Of a stretch of 64,000 nucleotides of DNA, positions 1 through 10,729 are shown in pieces; the stretch's first letter is position 1, and each line of letters starts with the position of its first letter. Source of the DNA: Pilasporangium apinafurcum (lineage: Eukaryota > Oomycota > Peronosporomycetes > Pythiales > Pythiaceae); NCBI GenBank assembly GCA_001600495.1, contig BCKE01000053.1, positions 1 to 64,000 on the forward strand, given 5' to 3'. Made by a program: the position numbers and the translations under genes. The notes beneath the pieces were generated by a model, which ran no database searches, had not been told where the DNA came from, and was given only the letters and a program-made list of their open reading frames with translations.

Positions 1-95
1 TCTGAGAACGCTAATACTGGTGACATAGTCGTTTTGACCTCTGATTCTACCAACGGTATGAGCGGTGCAATTTCGGCTGTAGTGGGGTCAAGTGG
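1..95 (+). repeat. Exact 95-bp copy of 2551-2645 at the window edge
   Basis: Bases 1-95 match 2551-2645 exactly and the two then diverge at once. The match lies in frame inside the repeat gene. It may be a true recent unit duplication, but its position exactly at the sequence edge suggests that an assembly contig stopped where a read-length repeat could not be crossed. Confidence 0.8.
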
Positions 96-3000
96 TGCTG
101 ATGCAGGTAACGTGATACAAATGTCTGCTGGAAATGGATTCTTGGAAGGTGGAGCGATCATACTTACTGGAGGACATGGAAGCGACATTGGTGGATCTAT
201 CCATTTGACTGGTGGTAGTGGGAATAGCACGAAAGGTGGGAACATTCAAATAACTAGCGGCGCTGGTAATACTGGATCCGTTTTGATTGGTACAGCAAAT
301 TCAAGTCCTGGCCACGATAGTGGTCCACTGGTATTGTCAACTGGTACATCAAATGCTGGTGACTCTGGCGATATTTCTATTTTGACAGGTAATGCAACAG
401 ACGGAACCAGCGGAACCATTGCTATTTCCGTCGGCGTCGGTGACGACGACATCGGAGGCGATGTAACCATTTCTGCTGGTTCGTCAAGCAACATTGCCGG
501 GACTGGTGGTCGAGTACTGATTGAAGGTGGCGTAAGCGAGAGCGGTGGTGAGGTCGTAATTTCGGGTGGTGCCGGTAACTCGATGTTTGGTGGCGACGTA
601 AAGATTGAAAGTGGTGGCGGGNCAAACGTGACGAGTGGCAACGTGTTGATTGCAAGTTTAGCTTCTGGTAGTACACAAACGAGTGGATCATTGTTATTCT
701 CGACTGGTGTATCCACTGGGGGAGATTCTGGATCAATTGACATCGCAACATCTAATGCTATTGATGGACAGTCTGGTTCGATTCGTTTGTCGGTGGGATT
801 AAGTGATTCGAAGTATGGCGGCGATGTTACGATTAGCGCTGGTAATAGTTCGAACGATGTTGATGTAGATGCTGGTATTGGTGGTCGTGTCATCCTCAGC
901 GGTGGCAGCGGTACATCAATGGGTGGTGATGTAGAAGTGATGGGAGGTGCTGGATTAGCCAAAGTTGGTGGATCCATCCGTGTCATAAGTGGTTCCAGTA
1001 CTTCTGCCACCAGTGGTGACATTGACATCAGAAGTGCTGATGCAAGTTCGTCGCAGACCAGTGGGTCAGTGATAATGTCCAGTGGTATATCGTACAATGG
1101 GGACTCGGGTAGTGTGAATGTGAGTAGTTCAAGTGCTAGTGGTGGACGTGGTGGGACCATCATGTTAAGTGTGGGATCGGGTGATGCCGAGAAGGGTGGT
1201 GCATTGACCATTGAAGCAGGAGAGTCGCGCGATTCGAGTGGTGTTGGTGGTACCGTCTCTATCGTCGGTGGTGTAGGTATGTCTGATGGAGGTGATGTTA
1301 CGATATCAGGCGGGAACGGATCGACCCAGGTTGGGGGAAGCGTTCGTATAATAGGCGGAGGTAGTGATGAAGTCAACAGTGGTGATGTGGCAATTGGAAG
1401 TCGTGGATCAATTTTGGGTGAACGAAGTGGCTCTGTGACGTTGTCTACCGGTGCAACTGCAGCAGGCGAATCCGGTAATATTTCTATCTCGACTTCAGAT
1501 TCAACTGGTGGTAAGAGTGGTTTTATTAAGATCAGTGTTGGTTCGGGTGACAACAAATATGGAGGATCGTTGGATTTATCTGGTGGTACAAGTCGACACA
1601 ACGATGGAGTTGGTGGATTGGTATCGATTCGTGGTGGTATTGGTTCCGACATTGGCGGTGATGTGGTGATCAACGGCGGATTCGGTAACTTTACTGGTGG
1701 TGGCAACGTGCAAGTGACAAGTGGNGAAGGCTATGGTGCGAACAGTGGNGACGTAATTATTGGCACTGCTCATGGTGATCCAAGTCAGTCGAGCGGTTCA
1801 TTGACATTTTTTACCGGCAACTCGAATGGTGGGAGCTCTGGTAACATCAAAATCTCAACTTTGGACGCTGTTAACGGAGAAAGTGGGTCCATTCTCGTGG
1901 AAGTAGGAAGCAGTGATGTCGCGAATGGAGGCACAATCAATCTTGTTGGTGGTAATAATACGGTCGATACGGGAGGTATAATATCAGTGACTGGTGGATT
2001 TGGCGTTTCTGGAGGGGGTAACGTATCACTCAATGGTGGATCTACTAGTAACGCAGTCGGTGGCAGCATACGCATCATAAGTGGAAGTGGAACCGATGCA
2101 ATCAGTGGAGACATAGTGATTGGCAGCGACAATTCAGGGATTGGTGGGACAAGTGGGTCTTTGGCGTTATTTACGGGCGAATCAAGTGAAGGCGACTCAG
2201 GCAATGTATCATTGTCGACATCAAACGCTAACAGTGGAAGAAGTGGTTCCATTTCATTGACTGCGGGATCTGGAAGTACCATTGACAGTGGATCAGTGAG
2301 CCTTACGGGTGGATCCAGTTCGGATAATGACGGACATGGCGGTCCTGTTTCAATCCTCGGTGGTGCTAGTAAATCTGTTGGNGGNAGCGTATCAATACTT
2401 GGCGGAATTGGAGACAATGAGTATGGTGGGGACGTGGTGATCTCAAGTGGGAATGGTAGTGCTGCTTCGAGTGGCAACGTGACCATAATGACTGCTGCTG
2501 CTGGAGCTGCGGATAAGCCTAGTGGATCTCTCGTGTTCTCAAGTGGGCTATCTGAGAACGCTAATACTGGTGACATAGTCGTTTTGACCTCTGATTCTAC
2601 CAACGGTATGAGCGGTGCAATTTCGGCTGTAGTGGGGTCAAGTGGATCCGACGAAGGTAGTGGTAGCGCTGCGATAATTGGTGGTGCGAACACTGGAATG
2701 GGCATCGGAGGAGCTATATCACTGACAGGTGGTGCTGCTTCTGGTGAAGGTGGGTCTATTTTGTTACAAGGAGGGGAGTCTCTTGAGAATACTGGTGGTT
2801 CTGTGTATATCAGTAGCGGCAATGGCATCAGTAAAAAGAGTGGAAATGTTGCGATTACAACGTGGACGTCGATTACTGAATCTAGCGGCTCATTGCTACT
2901 TTCGACGGGGAGTGCCACAGGCGGCAATTCCGGTGACATCTTGATGTACACTTCTAATTCAACCGATGGAAACAGTGGATCGATCTTGATTTCCTCCGGC

Positions 3001-6000
3001 ATAAGTGGTGGAACAGATGGCGGTTCCATAACGATTCGTGGAGGCTCGTCTACCGCAGATTACAGCTACGGTGGATCGCTGGTTCTCGAAGGAGGTCATG
3101 GGACTGATTCTGGTGGCGATATTACTATATCAGGCGGTGAAGGTGATCAGATGCGCGGTGGGAGTATCATGATTACTAGCGGTAATGGCAGTGCTGCTAT
3201 CAGTGGAGACATGATTTTCTCGACCGGATCTTCAGGCGAGACACAAAGTAGCGGATCGATTTATATCCATACAGGAGTCTCAAATGGTGGAGATTCGGGT
3301 ACTATGAACATCTCGACCTTAGATTCTTCGATTGGAAAAGGAGGAGACGTTATCATTTCGTCCGGAGCAGGTAGCGTTGTTGACGGGGGGGAAATTCATT
3401 TGTTTGGAGGAAGAAGTAGTAATGAGGATGGAGAGGGGGGGAGGATTCTATTGGAAGCTGGAAGTGGCGCTCGGGATGGAGGTAGTATTGAAGTAACTGC
3501 TGGATCTGGCACTTCCTCACTTGGAGGAAATATTCGCTTGCTAAGTGGGACGGGTGATGGAGCCACAAGCGGAGACGTGCTAGTAGTGACAGCTGACGGT
3601 GGTACCGGGCACGGAAGCGGTGCTGTTAACTTCCTAACAGGCGCGACTGACGGTGGCGATTCAGGGAACATTTCATTTTCAACTTCTTCTGCTAGAAACG
3701 GCTACGCCGGATCTATCCTATTTAGTGTGGGAGCATCTGAAAGCAACCAAGGCGGCGATGTCAGCTTCTTTGCAGGACAAAGTACACAAGAAGGCGGATC
3801 TGGTGGGCGCCTCATGCTACATGCTGGCGAAGGTGCTGCAGGTTCTGGGGGTACAATTGTCTTGAATGCTGGGAATGGGACTATGGCTGACGGTGGAGAT
3901 GTCAGTATTTATAGTGGAGGTAGTGCAAGTGGGGCAACGGGGTCAATAGCTGTTGTGACCGCAAATTCGAGCTCCGCCATGCCGAGTGGATCGATTATGA
4001 TATCAACTGGTACATCTATAGGGGGAGACACTGGAAGTATCATTCTCAAGACATCTGATGCTGATGACGGCGTTGCTGGTTCTGTCAGCGTCAGCCTTGG
4101 TGGTGCCAATACTGTTGAAGGAGGTATCCTCGCACTAGAAGCGGGGCCAAGTTTCAATGACGATGGAACTGGTGGCGCTGTCTCAATCGTAGGTGGCAAA
4201 GGGCCGAACGCTGGAGGAGATGTGACGATCTCTGGTGGTTCGACCTACTCGGGTATCGGTGGAAGCGTTCGCATTACAAGTGGCACAGGTGACGCAGCAG
4301 CCAGCGGAAACATGGAACTCGCAACCTCAACTGCTGGAGGTGATCAAGACAGCGGCTCACTGATGTTGTACTCTGGTAGCACAAGTGCTGGTGATACTGG
4401 GAACATTTCAATATGGACTTCTGACAGCACGAGTGGAACGTCTGGATCGATTGACATTAGCGTCGGAAATGGTACCACCGGTGATTCGGGTATGTTGATA
4501 CTTCGAGGCGGTAGCAGCACGGACGGTGTTGGTGGTGTTGTCTCTATCGGCGGTGGAAGCGGTTCACAAACTGGGGGTGACGTTATAATGATCGCTGGAT
4601 CCGGTGATAGCATGGCTGGTGGTAGTGTGCGTATTTCCAGTGGAGATGGTACAGCCTCTTCAAGTGGCGATGTGATTATCTCAAGTGGTACTGCTGGTGC
4701 AAATCAACCAAGTGGATCTCTAGTATTCTCCTCCGGTACAAGCACCGAAGGCAATACAGGTCATATTTTGCTTGCGACAGCCGACACAAATAGTGCCTCA
4801 AGTGGATCAATCGGTATAATGGTAGGATCAAGTGAATCGGAATCTAGTGGAGTATTGACACTTGCTGGTGGCAGCAATACATATGACGGCAGCACGGGGG
4901 GCATCATTTCGCTCGTCGGTGGCAACGGTACGTTAGTAGGTGGTGATATTATTCTCAGTGGTGGGTCCGGCGGAAGTGAAAAAGGTGGCAACATTGTCAT
5001 CAATAGTGGTTCTGGTGAAGCCATTGCGAGTGGAGACATTCTCATATCAACCAGCCCTGCACAACAGGCAAGCGGCAATTTGACGCTGTCATCCGGCGAG
5101 GCGAATAACGGTGATTCTGGCGGAGTACTGATTCAGACGGCAGGCTCGACTGCTGGCATATCTGGATCGATTTTACTGTCAGTAGGCTCGAGTGATAGAA
5201 GTATGGCAGGTGACGTGCTGATGATAGCAGGTGAAGCAACTGGAGATGACAGCATCGGCGGGAGCGTCTATCTGACTGGAGGCGTCGGTAAGACGGGTGG
5301 AAACTTGACATTGGTTGGAGGGAATGGATCTATGCTGAATGGTGGTCACATCGAACTTCGCAGTGGCGTTGGATCTGATCTCCAAAGTGGAAATGTGTTG
5401 ATCGCCAGTGCTGATGTAGGATTAGCTCCACGTAGTGGGTTCATTGAATTAAGAACGGGGAACGCAAGCGCTGGTGATTCTGGTGACCTGTTATTTCGTA
5501 CGTCTGATGCATCCGGTGGAATGGCAGGATCGATTACTTTGTCGGTTGGTTCGGGTGACACAGGGGATAGTGGTAATGTCAACATTCGAGCTGGAATAAG
5601 TATAGATAGCGCTGGCAACGGTGGATCCGTGCTAATCAATGGTGGCGAAGGAGGTCAAGTCGGTGGAGACGTGAATATTACTGCTGGTCTTGGTACTGAT
5701 GCAACTGGTGGTAATATCATACTCATAAGCGGAAGCAGTTCTGGAGCTACTAGTGGCGATATTTGGATTAGCACCGCCGATTCACGTACCAATCAGGATA
5801 GTGGTAGTATTCACATTTACTCTGGCGCGGCAAGTGATGGTGACTCTGGTAATGTGACGATCGGTACATCCGATGCATTTAATGGTGGGCGAGGCGGATC
5901 TGTGACTGTAAGCACAGGGGCGAGCAGTGCTTCTGTGGGTGGTGTGGTGAGTCTTCTAGGTGGCTCAACGTCAGACTTGGACGGCAGCGGAGGGCTGGTG

Positions 6001-8100
6001 CATATTATCGGTGGCAGTGGCGGCAAGCTAGGTGGCGACATTGTCATGGTTGGTGGACAAGGTGACTCAACTAAAGGTGGCAGTGTCTTGATCAACAGTG
6101 GCGATGGCGGCACGGGTGCCAGTGGTGACGTGAGTATTGTCACAGCTGACGGTGAAATCAGTGGATCATTAATGCTCTCCTCGGGTAATTCAACTGGAGA
6201 AGCTTCAGGAAGCATTTTAATTTCGACATCGGATGCACTTATCGGGAAATCAGGTTCCATATCGATCCATGTCGGCAGTGGAGGAGTCTCAGAAGGGGGA
6301 AGTTTAAACCTTGTTAGCGGTAGTACCACGGCTTCAGATGGCGTTGGAGGAAACCTGACCTTACTTGGGGGAGAAGGAATGCAGGTGGGCGGTCTCGTTG
6401 ACATCCGTGGCGGCTCTGGTACCGAAAGCAAAGGCGGTGACGTTCATATTTTCAGTGGTAGTAGTAATGGTTCCACGAGTGGCGATATCGTCATTGCAAC
6501 GGCTCCATCGAGTCTCGACCAAACAAGCGGGTCGGTGACCATTTCTTCAGGTATCTCTACAGGTGGATATTCGGGTGGTGTAACCATCAGCACATCCGAC
6601 GCTACGCACGGAGCTGCCGGTCCCATTACGCTTCTCGCAGGAGCTGGTGACACAGGTGACGGTGGTATTGTCAACATTACTGCTGGAAGCTCCTCGGTTG
6701 CCAATGGTGGCAATGTCCTGCTATCTGGTGGAGCAGGCATTGAAAGCGGTGGAAACATCGAAATCAGCGGCGGAAGTGGCTCAACAATATTGCACGGCGG
6801 CGACATCAATATCAAAAGCGGTGGTGGCGATATAGCGACGAGTGGCAACATTGTTATTGCCACAGCCGACTCTGGGTCCGCTCAAGCAAGTGGAACGTTA
6901 ACATTGTCGACTGGTGAATCAGCAAGCGGCGATTCTGGCGAGATTTTTATCACAACATCTGATGCCACCAGCGGCAAAGGTGGATGGATCAGCATCGCCG
7001 CTGGGTCCGGCGACCTGGGTGATGCGGGGACAGTGAGCTTACTTGGTGGGAAAAGCCGAAATGACAACGGTGTAGGAGGCTCAACGATCATCACAGGCGG
7101 TGAAGGTGGAACAGGTGGTGACGTGTTGATCACTGGTGGTTCAGCACGCAACTACACGGGCGGGACAGTGCTGATTACAAGCGGATCCAGTACGATGGGT
7201 AGTAGTGCGAGCGTCTTGATTCAGTCAGGTACGTCGGCAGAAGACGCAGATACCGGAGCCGTCCTCTTCGCCAGTGGAGAAAGCTCTGGCGCTGGGTATA
7301 GCGGAGACATTGGTATCACCACAGGCAACGCACCGAGTGCAACCGCTGGTAGTTTCCGGGTGACGATTGGCGAGTCTGGTGGAGCAATTGGTACCACTGG
7401 CGGGGAGATCTTGCTGACTGCTGGTCAGAATCTGAATGGTACGGGCGGGTCGATTGTCATTACACCAGGTGATGGAGCAAGTGATGCTGTTCACGGCGCG
7501 TTTCGCGTTGAACATCCCAGTGGAACAGCATTGCTTTCGGTCTCGAAAAATCAGCTGATGGTCGATAACATTCAGCACGTCAGTATGATGGCCAACACGA
7601 CGATCGAGTTACAAGCGACGTCAACTTTGTCGCTCACAGGGGAATCCGTACAGATCCTTGGTGGCCCACTGGTTGTGGACACGAGCGATTTCAGCGTCAA
7701 TTATGAAGGTTCAGTGATGATGCAAGTGCTGGCAGCGACCGGAGACGTGAGTTTTCAAGGAAACTTGACCTTGCAACAAGATGATGCTACGATTCTTCAT
7801 GAAGGAACATCGCTCACTATCTCAACGAAGAGCTTACTTTTGCCTGGCGCGAGTGTAGAGTTCTCAGGGACGGATGTGACATTCTCCGGCAGTAAAGTAA
7901 CTTTTAACAATGACACGCAAGTGGATCTGACTACAACGAAATTAAATTTCAGCGGAAGCAAAGCTACACCGACAGCCGACACGGCATGCAGCATCGGCGA
8001 TTTCCGATTTGACGCCTCTCGGCTTTACATTTGCGCCGAAAGCAGTAAATGGCGCTATGTCGCCATGGAGCTGCTCAATGCGACCACCACCTCACCCTAA
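1..8100 (+). CDS. Giant Gly/Ser-rich repeat protein, predicted beta-solenoid, 5' partial
   Basis: The reading frame is open from base 1 to a TAA ending at 8100, about 2,700 codons, so the true start lies outside the window. About 20 repeats of roughly 121 residues follow one another. Each repeat is made of eight rungs of about 15 residues with the pattern GG or SG, then x-[VIL]-x-[ILV]-x-[GSA]-G, and most begin with GDSG. Such regular short strand-turn units suggest a beta-solenoid, as in bacterial adhesins and surface fibres. The last 200 or so residues are not repeated: they are rich in short hydrophobic strands and end with a two-cysteine motif (CSIGDFRFD, then LYICAESSKWRY) that resembles fibre or tail tip domains. 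No membrane segment or GPI signal is seen at the C-terminus. A secreted or wall-associated structural protein is inferred; function unknown. Ns lie inside the repeats. Confidence 0.85.
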   Translation, partial: SENANTGDIVVLTSDSTNGMSGAISAVVGSSGADAGNVIQMSAGNGFLEGGAIILTGGHGSDIGGSIHLTGGSGNSTKGGNIQITSGAGNTGSVLIGTANSSPGHDSGPLVLSTGTSNAGDSGDISILTGNATDGTSGTIAISVGVGDDDIGGDVTISAGSSSNIAGTGGRVLIEGGVSESGGEVVISGGAGNSMFGGDVKIESGGGXNVTSGNVLIASLASGSTQTSGSLLFSTGVSTGGDSGSIDIATSNAIDGQSGSIRLSVGLSDSKYGGDVTISAGNSSNDVDVDAGIGGRVILSGGSGTSMGGDVEVMGGAGLAKVGGSIRVISGSSTSATSGDIDIRSADASSSQTSGSVIMSSGISYNGDSGSVNVSSSSASGGRGGTIMLSVGSGDAEKGGALTIEAGESRDSSGVGGTVSIVGGVGMSDGGDVTISGGNGSTQVGGSVRIIGGGSDEVNSGDVAIGSRGSILGERSGSVTLSTGATAAGESGNISISTSDSTGGKSGFIKISVGSGDNKYGGSLDLSGGTSRHNDGVGGLVSIRGGIGSDIGGDVVINGGFGNFTGGGNVQVTSXEGYGANSXDVIIGTAHGDPSQSSGSLTFFTGNSNGGSSGNIKISTLDAVNGESGSILVEVGSSDVANGGTINLVGGNNTVDTGGIISVTGGFGVSGGGNVSLNGGSTSNAVGGSIRIISGSGTDAISGDIVIGSDNSGIGGTSGSLALFTGESSEGDSGNVSLSTSNANSGRSGSISLTAGSGSTIDSGSVSLTGGSSSDNDGHGGPVSILGGASKSVXXSVSILGGIGDNEYGGDVVISSGNGSAASSGNVTIMTAAAGAADKPSGSLVFSSGLSENANTGDIVVLTSDSTNGMSGAISAVVGSSGSDEGSGSAAIIGGANTGMGIGGAISLTGGAASGEGGSILLQGGESLENTGGSVYISSGNGISKKSGNVAITTWTSITESSGSLLLSTGSATGGNSGDILMYTSNSTDGNSGSILISSGISGGTDGGSITIRGGSSTADYSYGGSLVLEGGHGTDSGGDITISGGEGDQMRGGSIMITSGNGSAAISGDMIFSTGSSGETQSSGSIYIHTGVSNGGDSGTMNISTLDSSIGKGGDVIISSGAGSVVDGGEIHLFGGRSSNEDGEGGRILLEAGSGARDGGSIEVTAGSGTSSLGGNIRLLSGTGDGATSGDVLVVTADGGTGHGSGAVNFLTGATDGGDSGNISFSTSSARNGYAGSILFSVGASESNQGGDVSFFAGQSTQEGGSGGRLMLHAGEGAAGSGGTIVLNAGNGTMADGGDVSIYSGGSASGATGSIAVVTANSSSAMPSGSIMISTGTSIGGDTGSIILKTSDADDGVAGSVSVSLGGANTVEGGILALEAGPSFNDDGTGGAVSIVGGKGPNAGGDVTISGGSTYSGIGGSVRITSGTGDAAASGNMELATSTAGGDQDSGSLMLYSGSTSAGDTGNISIWTSDSTSGTSGSIDISVGNGTTGDSGMLILRGGSSTDGVGGVVSIGGGSGSQTGGDVIMIAGSGDSMAGGSVRISSGDGTASSSGDVIISSGTAGANQPSGSLVFSSGTSTEGNTGHILLATADTNSASSGSIGIMVGSSESESSGVLTLAGGSNTYDGSTGGIISLVGGNGTLVGGDIILSGGSGGSEKGGNIVINSGSGEAIASGDILISTSPAQQASGNLTLSSGEANNGDSGGVLIQTAGSTAGISGSILLSVGSSDRSMAGDVLMIAGEATGDDSIGGSVYLTGGVGKTGGNLTLVGGNGSMLNGGHIELRSGVGSDLQSGNVLIASADVGLAPRSGFIELRTGNASAGDSGDLLFRTSDASGGMAGSITLSVGSGDTGDSGNVNIRAGISIDSAGNGGSVLINGGEGGQVGGDVNITAGLGTDATGGNIILISGSSSGATSGDIWISTADSRTNQDSGSIHIYSGAASDGDSGNVTIGTSDAFNGGRGGSVTVSTGASSASVGGVVSLLGGSTSDLDGSGGLVHIIGGSGGKLGGDIVMVGGQGDSTKGGSVLINSGDGGTGASGDVSIVTADGEISGSLMLSSGNSTGEASGSILISTSDALIGKSGSISIHVGSGGVSEGGSLNLVSGSTTASDGVGGNLTLLGGEGMQVGGLVDIRGGSGTESKGGDVHIFSGSSNGSTSGDIVIATAPSSLDQTSGSVTISSGISTGGYSGGVTISTSDATHGAAGPITLLAGAGDTGDGGIVNITAGSSSVANGGNVLLSGGAGIESGGNIEISGGSGSTILHGGDINIKSGGGDIATSGNIVIATADSGSAQASGTLTLSTGESASGDSGEIFITTSDATSGKGGWISIAAGSGDLGDAGTVSLLGGKSRNDNGVGGSTIITGGEGGTGGDVLITGGSARNYTGGTVLITSGSSTMGSSASVLIQSGTSAEDADTGAVLFASGESSGAGYSGDIGITTGNAPSATAGSFRVTIGESGGAIGTTGGEILLTAGQNLNGTGGSIVITPGDGASDAVHGAFRVEHPSGTALLSVSKNQLMVDNIQHVSMMANTTIELQATSTLSLTGESVQILGGPLVVDTSDFSVNYEGSVMMQVLAATGDVSFQGNLTLQQDDATILHEGTSLTISTKSLLLPGASVEFSGTDVTFSGSKVTFNNDTQVDLTTTKLNFSGSKATPTADTACSIGDFRFDASRLYICAESSKWRYVAMELLNATTTSP

Positions 8101-8212
8101 ATGCGGTAATTGTGGTTGGCGGGGAAAACTAAAAATCATACTATTTAGTAAATTTATATTATTTAATGTATTTTCTGTTGATGACATTAATTTTGAATAT
8201 ATGCTTGTTTAA

Positions 8213-8264
8213 CCTTTATTCCCCACTTGTACAACGCGTTGTACAAATGATGTGGGGAATAAAG
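8213..8264. repeat. Left terminal palindrome of Fanzor1 element copy 1
   Basis: The outer arm CCTTTATTCCCCA (8213-8225) pairs with the inner arm TGGGGAATAAAG (8253-8264). The centre, 8227-8246, is a perfect 20-bp palindrome. The inner arm is followed by ATTAA, so TTAA lies on both sides of this hairpin. Confidence 0.85.
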
Positions 8265-8720
8265 ATTAAAACTAAGATTGCCTTGAGAGTAGACTTTAGG
8301 ATTTATTAGATGGAGAGACTCCTTGGTGGCTCTTGCTGCGTGCCCAATCATCTTGAAAGACCATGTTGACGATCAATCGCGTTTCCAGAAAAATGAAATT
8401 ATACACCTTGGGTGAGGAAAAAAGGTTAAGATATATGAAGTTAGAAAAATCAAGTATACACCACAAGGTACTTCTCAGGAGTTTGAGAGTTTCTCATTTC
8501 AGTAGCATCTCTTGAATGAATTGTTTCCAGCTTCTCAATAGCGAAGCGTATTGAATTGAAGCATTTGCTACCTCACGTTCTAGCAGCTATCCATTGAGTG
8601 CTGCTTCAACACCATTTGCCAAGATAGAAAGAACTGCAGCTTTGAGAAACAGGATAGTCAAAGGCGCCGAAAAAATCAAACCAACTACGAGGTGTCCTTG
8701 TTTTTGAACATTGTGATAAA

Positions 8721-10623
8721 ATGACATCAACGAGCGACGGTACTAAAGAGAACACCACTAAAAAGCGCAGAGCCCATCCAGATTTTGCGGAACGGAAAGT
8801 TCGACAAAAGTAAAGCGTATACACCACTGTGAAGACTGGGTGGCGAAAGTTTTGCAAAGACAAAAGAATAGCAAAAAAGATTGATGAGGCTGTGCGACTT
8901 TGTTCAAGAATAGCATGTGAGGCATCTATGCTGGCATCCGTCCATATTCTGCGATTATTGGAAGCTGGCGAATAACTCCCTTCATTGGATAATAACTTCT
9001 TCAATCGATGCACATCTGCAATAGCCAACTTGGCCGNCANCNGANAGNTNCATTCTGANTTGNAGACNAGTCNNNANNTTTACAGGACCCANCANCCTTC
9101 NGNTTATGAANCGACAGANNNNANANCCNANATGNNTCAGATGTTGGNTATGATCGCTCANCANGCNAGGCAGAATTTTCAAGTCAGCAACCGATTGGCG
9201 TTCTACTCCCGGTTATGTAAGTGGATGCGCCTTCAGATACGTCTTCACAACAGTGACTATTTCGAAAAGCACCAAGGCAAGATAATCAAGAGTGCTGTTT
9301 CACTGCTAGTCCGTGCAAGCACCCAAACTCAGCATAGCTTATCCAACCTGATCCCCGCGTACTCCAGGTTCAAGAAGTATCCCATCCCTACTGAAGAGAT
9401 TGTTTGGATGCANGAATTATCNGATAGAGTGAGAAACGAGATCGGACCGCTGCCACTCCACTTGAACAAATCACCGGAATATCACATGCCCTTTCTCCGC
9501 ACAATGCTGATAGACATACAAGCTCACGTGGATGATGGAATGAAGGGTTGTCGAGTCTGATCTTTGCTTCCACAGAAACAGTTCAGACCCATTTTCATCA
9601 AGATCAACACCATCGTCTTGAAGGAACTTGCTAAGGCTTTGAGTGATCCTGTTGAGCTTTACGCTGATAAAGCTGAGTTATGGCGCACGTAGTTCAATAT
9701 AGGTCTTGTGACCAAAGACCAGCGAAAGGAGTTTGTGCACTTCATTTCGACCGCCGGTATGTCAGTTGGTGTGACAATCTCCCGTCCAAAACTTCCCGCG
9801 AGAGAGCAAAAAGAGACATTTTCTCTTGAAGACCGGATCATCGGTTTAGATCCAGAGAAGAAAGAAGATCTTCACTGCTGTTGTCTACAAAGAGGAAAGC
9901 ATGGCTACGCTGCAAAAACCGAAAGGAGAGAACGTGAAACATGAAGTCATCCACTGGTCGAAGGGCCGTTTCTGCAGAGAGTGCGGGTACCATAGACGAA
10001 CAAAGTTGACTAAAGAATAGATTGATATCGAGCCTGACATCAAAGCCTTCAATGAAAAGGTTTCTTCGGCAAAAGTTGGGAGCCTTGTCTCCTATTTGAA
10101 ACGGATGAGATTTTGTCTCGTGTATTTGGATCGTCTTCTTGACGTGTATTCATCAAAGAAGATGAAGAGGCTACGATGGTCGACCTACATCNGTCGACAA
10201 CAGACGTACGAGAAGGTAGTCAAGAACCTTATAGATGGTAATAAACGAACCGTTATCGCGTATGGAGATGCAAGTTTCACAAGCTCAGCTAAAGGCAACA
10301 TTGCTGTTCCCACAACGACCCTACGGAAGCAAATTGGTTTCAGGTGTCGTGTTGCTGATGTGGACGAGTTCAGGACGAGCAAGCTGTGTTGTGCTTGTCA
10401 CAAGAAGATGAAAGGATATGTGCCTGACGAAGAAATTGGCGGTAAGGATCTTTATAATGTGCAACACTGCAAAAATAGTGAATGCCATCGCACATTGTGG
10501 GACCATGGCATCAACGTCGCAATAAACATTTTGAGACTCTTCATCGACCAAGTGAAGAAAAAGAGGAGACTCGAGGCGTTCACGAGGGAAAAGAATGAAT
10601 TGGTACTCGAAATCAAAAACTGA
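8721..10623 (+). pseudogene. Fanzor1 (TnpB-family RNA-guided nuclease) pseudogene
   Basis: The ATG at 8721 matches the start of the intact ORF in the second element, and the reading ends at TGA 10621-10623. About 630 codons would be full length. Several in-frame stops (near 8811, 8972, 9558, 9688 and 10018) and one frame change near 9870-9900 break it. RuvC-I (GLDPEKKEDL) lies near 9847, RuvC-II with the zinc-finger start (VDEFRTSKLCCACH) near 10360, the second zinc pair (CKNSEC) near 10471, and the RuvC-III region near 10497. The RuvC-III site reads WDHGINVAIN, so the usual second Asp (DRDxNAA) is Gly; the other copy keeps RD. Fanzors are eukaryotic relatives of TnpB and Cas12 that cut DNA guided by an RNA from the element. 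This copy cannot make the protein. Confidence 0.85.
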
Positions 10624-10729
10624 GGTGATAAACGACCTCACTGCTATGATTCCGAAAACGGATGAGTGTAGCCTTTATTCTCCACGTGTTCTGTACCACG
10701 CGTGGCACAGAACACCTGGGAAATAAAGG
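10621..10729 (+). ncRNA. Candidate guide (omega/fRNA) region at the 3' end of Fanzor1 copy 1
   Basis: Three stem-loops follow one another here. TGAGGT/ACCTCA with an 8-nt loop (10621-10640) starts on the stop codon itself. TCCG-AAAA-CGGA lies at 10651-10662. The long terminal palindrome occupies 10672-10729. The first two hairpins are unchanged in the second element (32711-32769, opposite strand) although the ORFs between have decayed differently. In TnpB and Fanzor systems the guide RNA arises from the element's 3' end, overlapping or just after the ORF, so this is the expected place. No expression evidence is available from sequence. Confidence 0.45.
10672..10729. repeat. Right terminal palindrome of Fanzor1 element copy 1
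   Basis: CCTTTATTCTCCA faces TGGGAAATAAAGG with the inner arms GTGTTCTGT and ACAGAACAC, and a CCACGCGTGG centre. TTAA follows directly. The outer arm matches the outer arm of the left end as a terminal inverted repeat. Confidence 0.85.

Noticed and set aside
246-7994. Many Pro-rich frames on the minus strand opposite the giant repeat gene (up to 486 codons)
   Set aside because: They are mirror frames of the regular Gly/Ser codons; the plus frame runs unbroken through all of them and has clear repeat structure.
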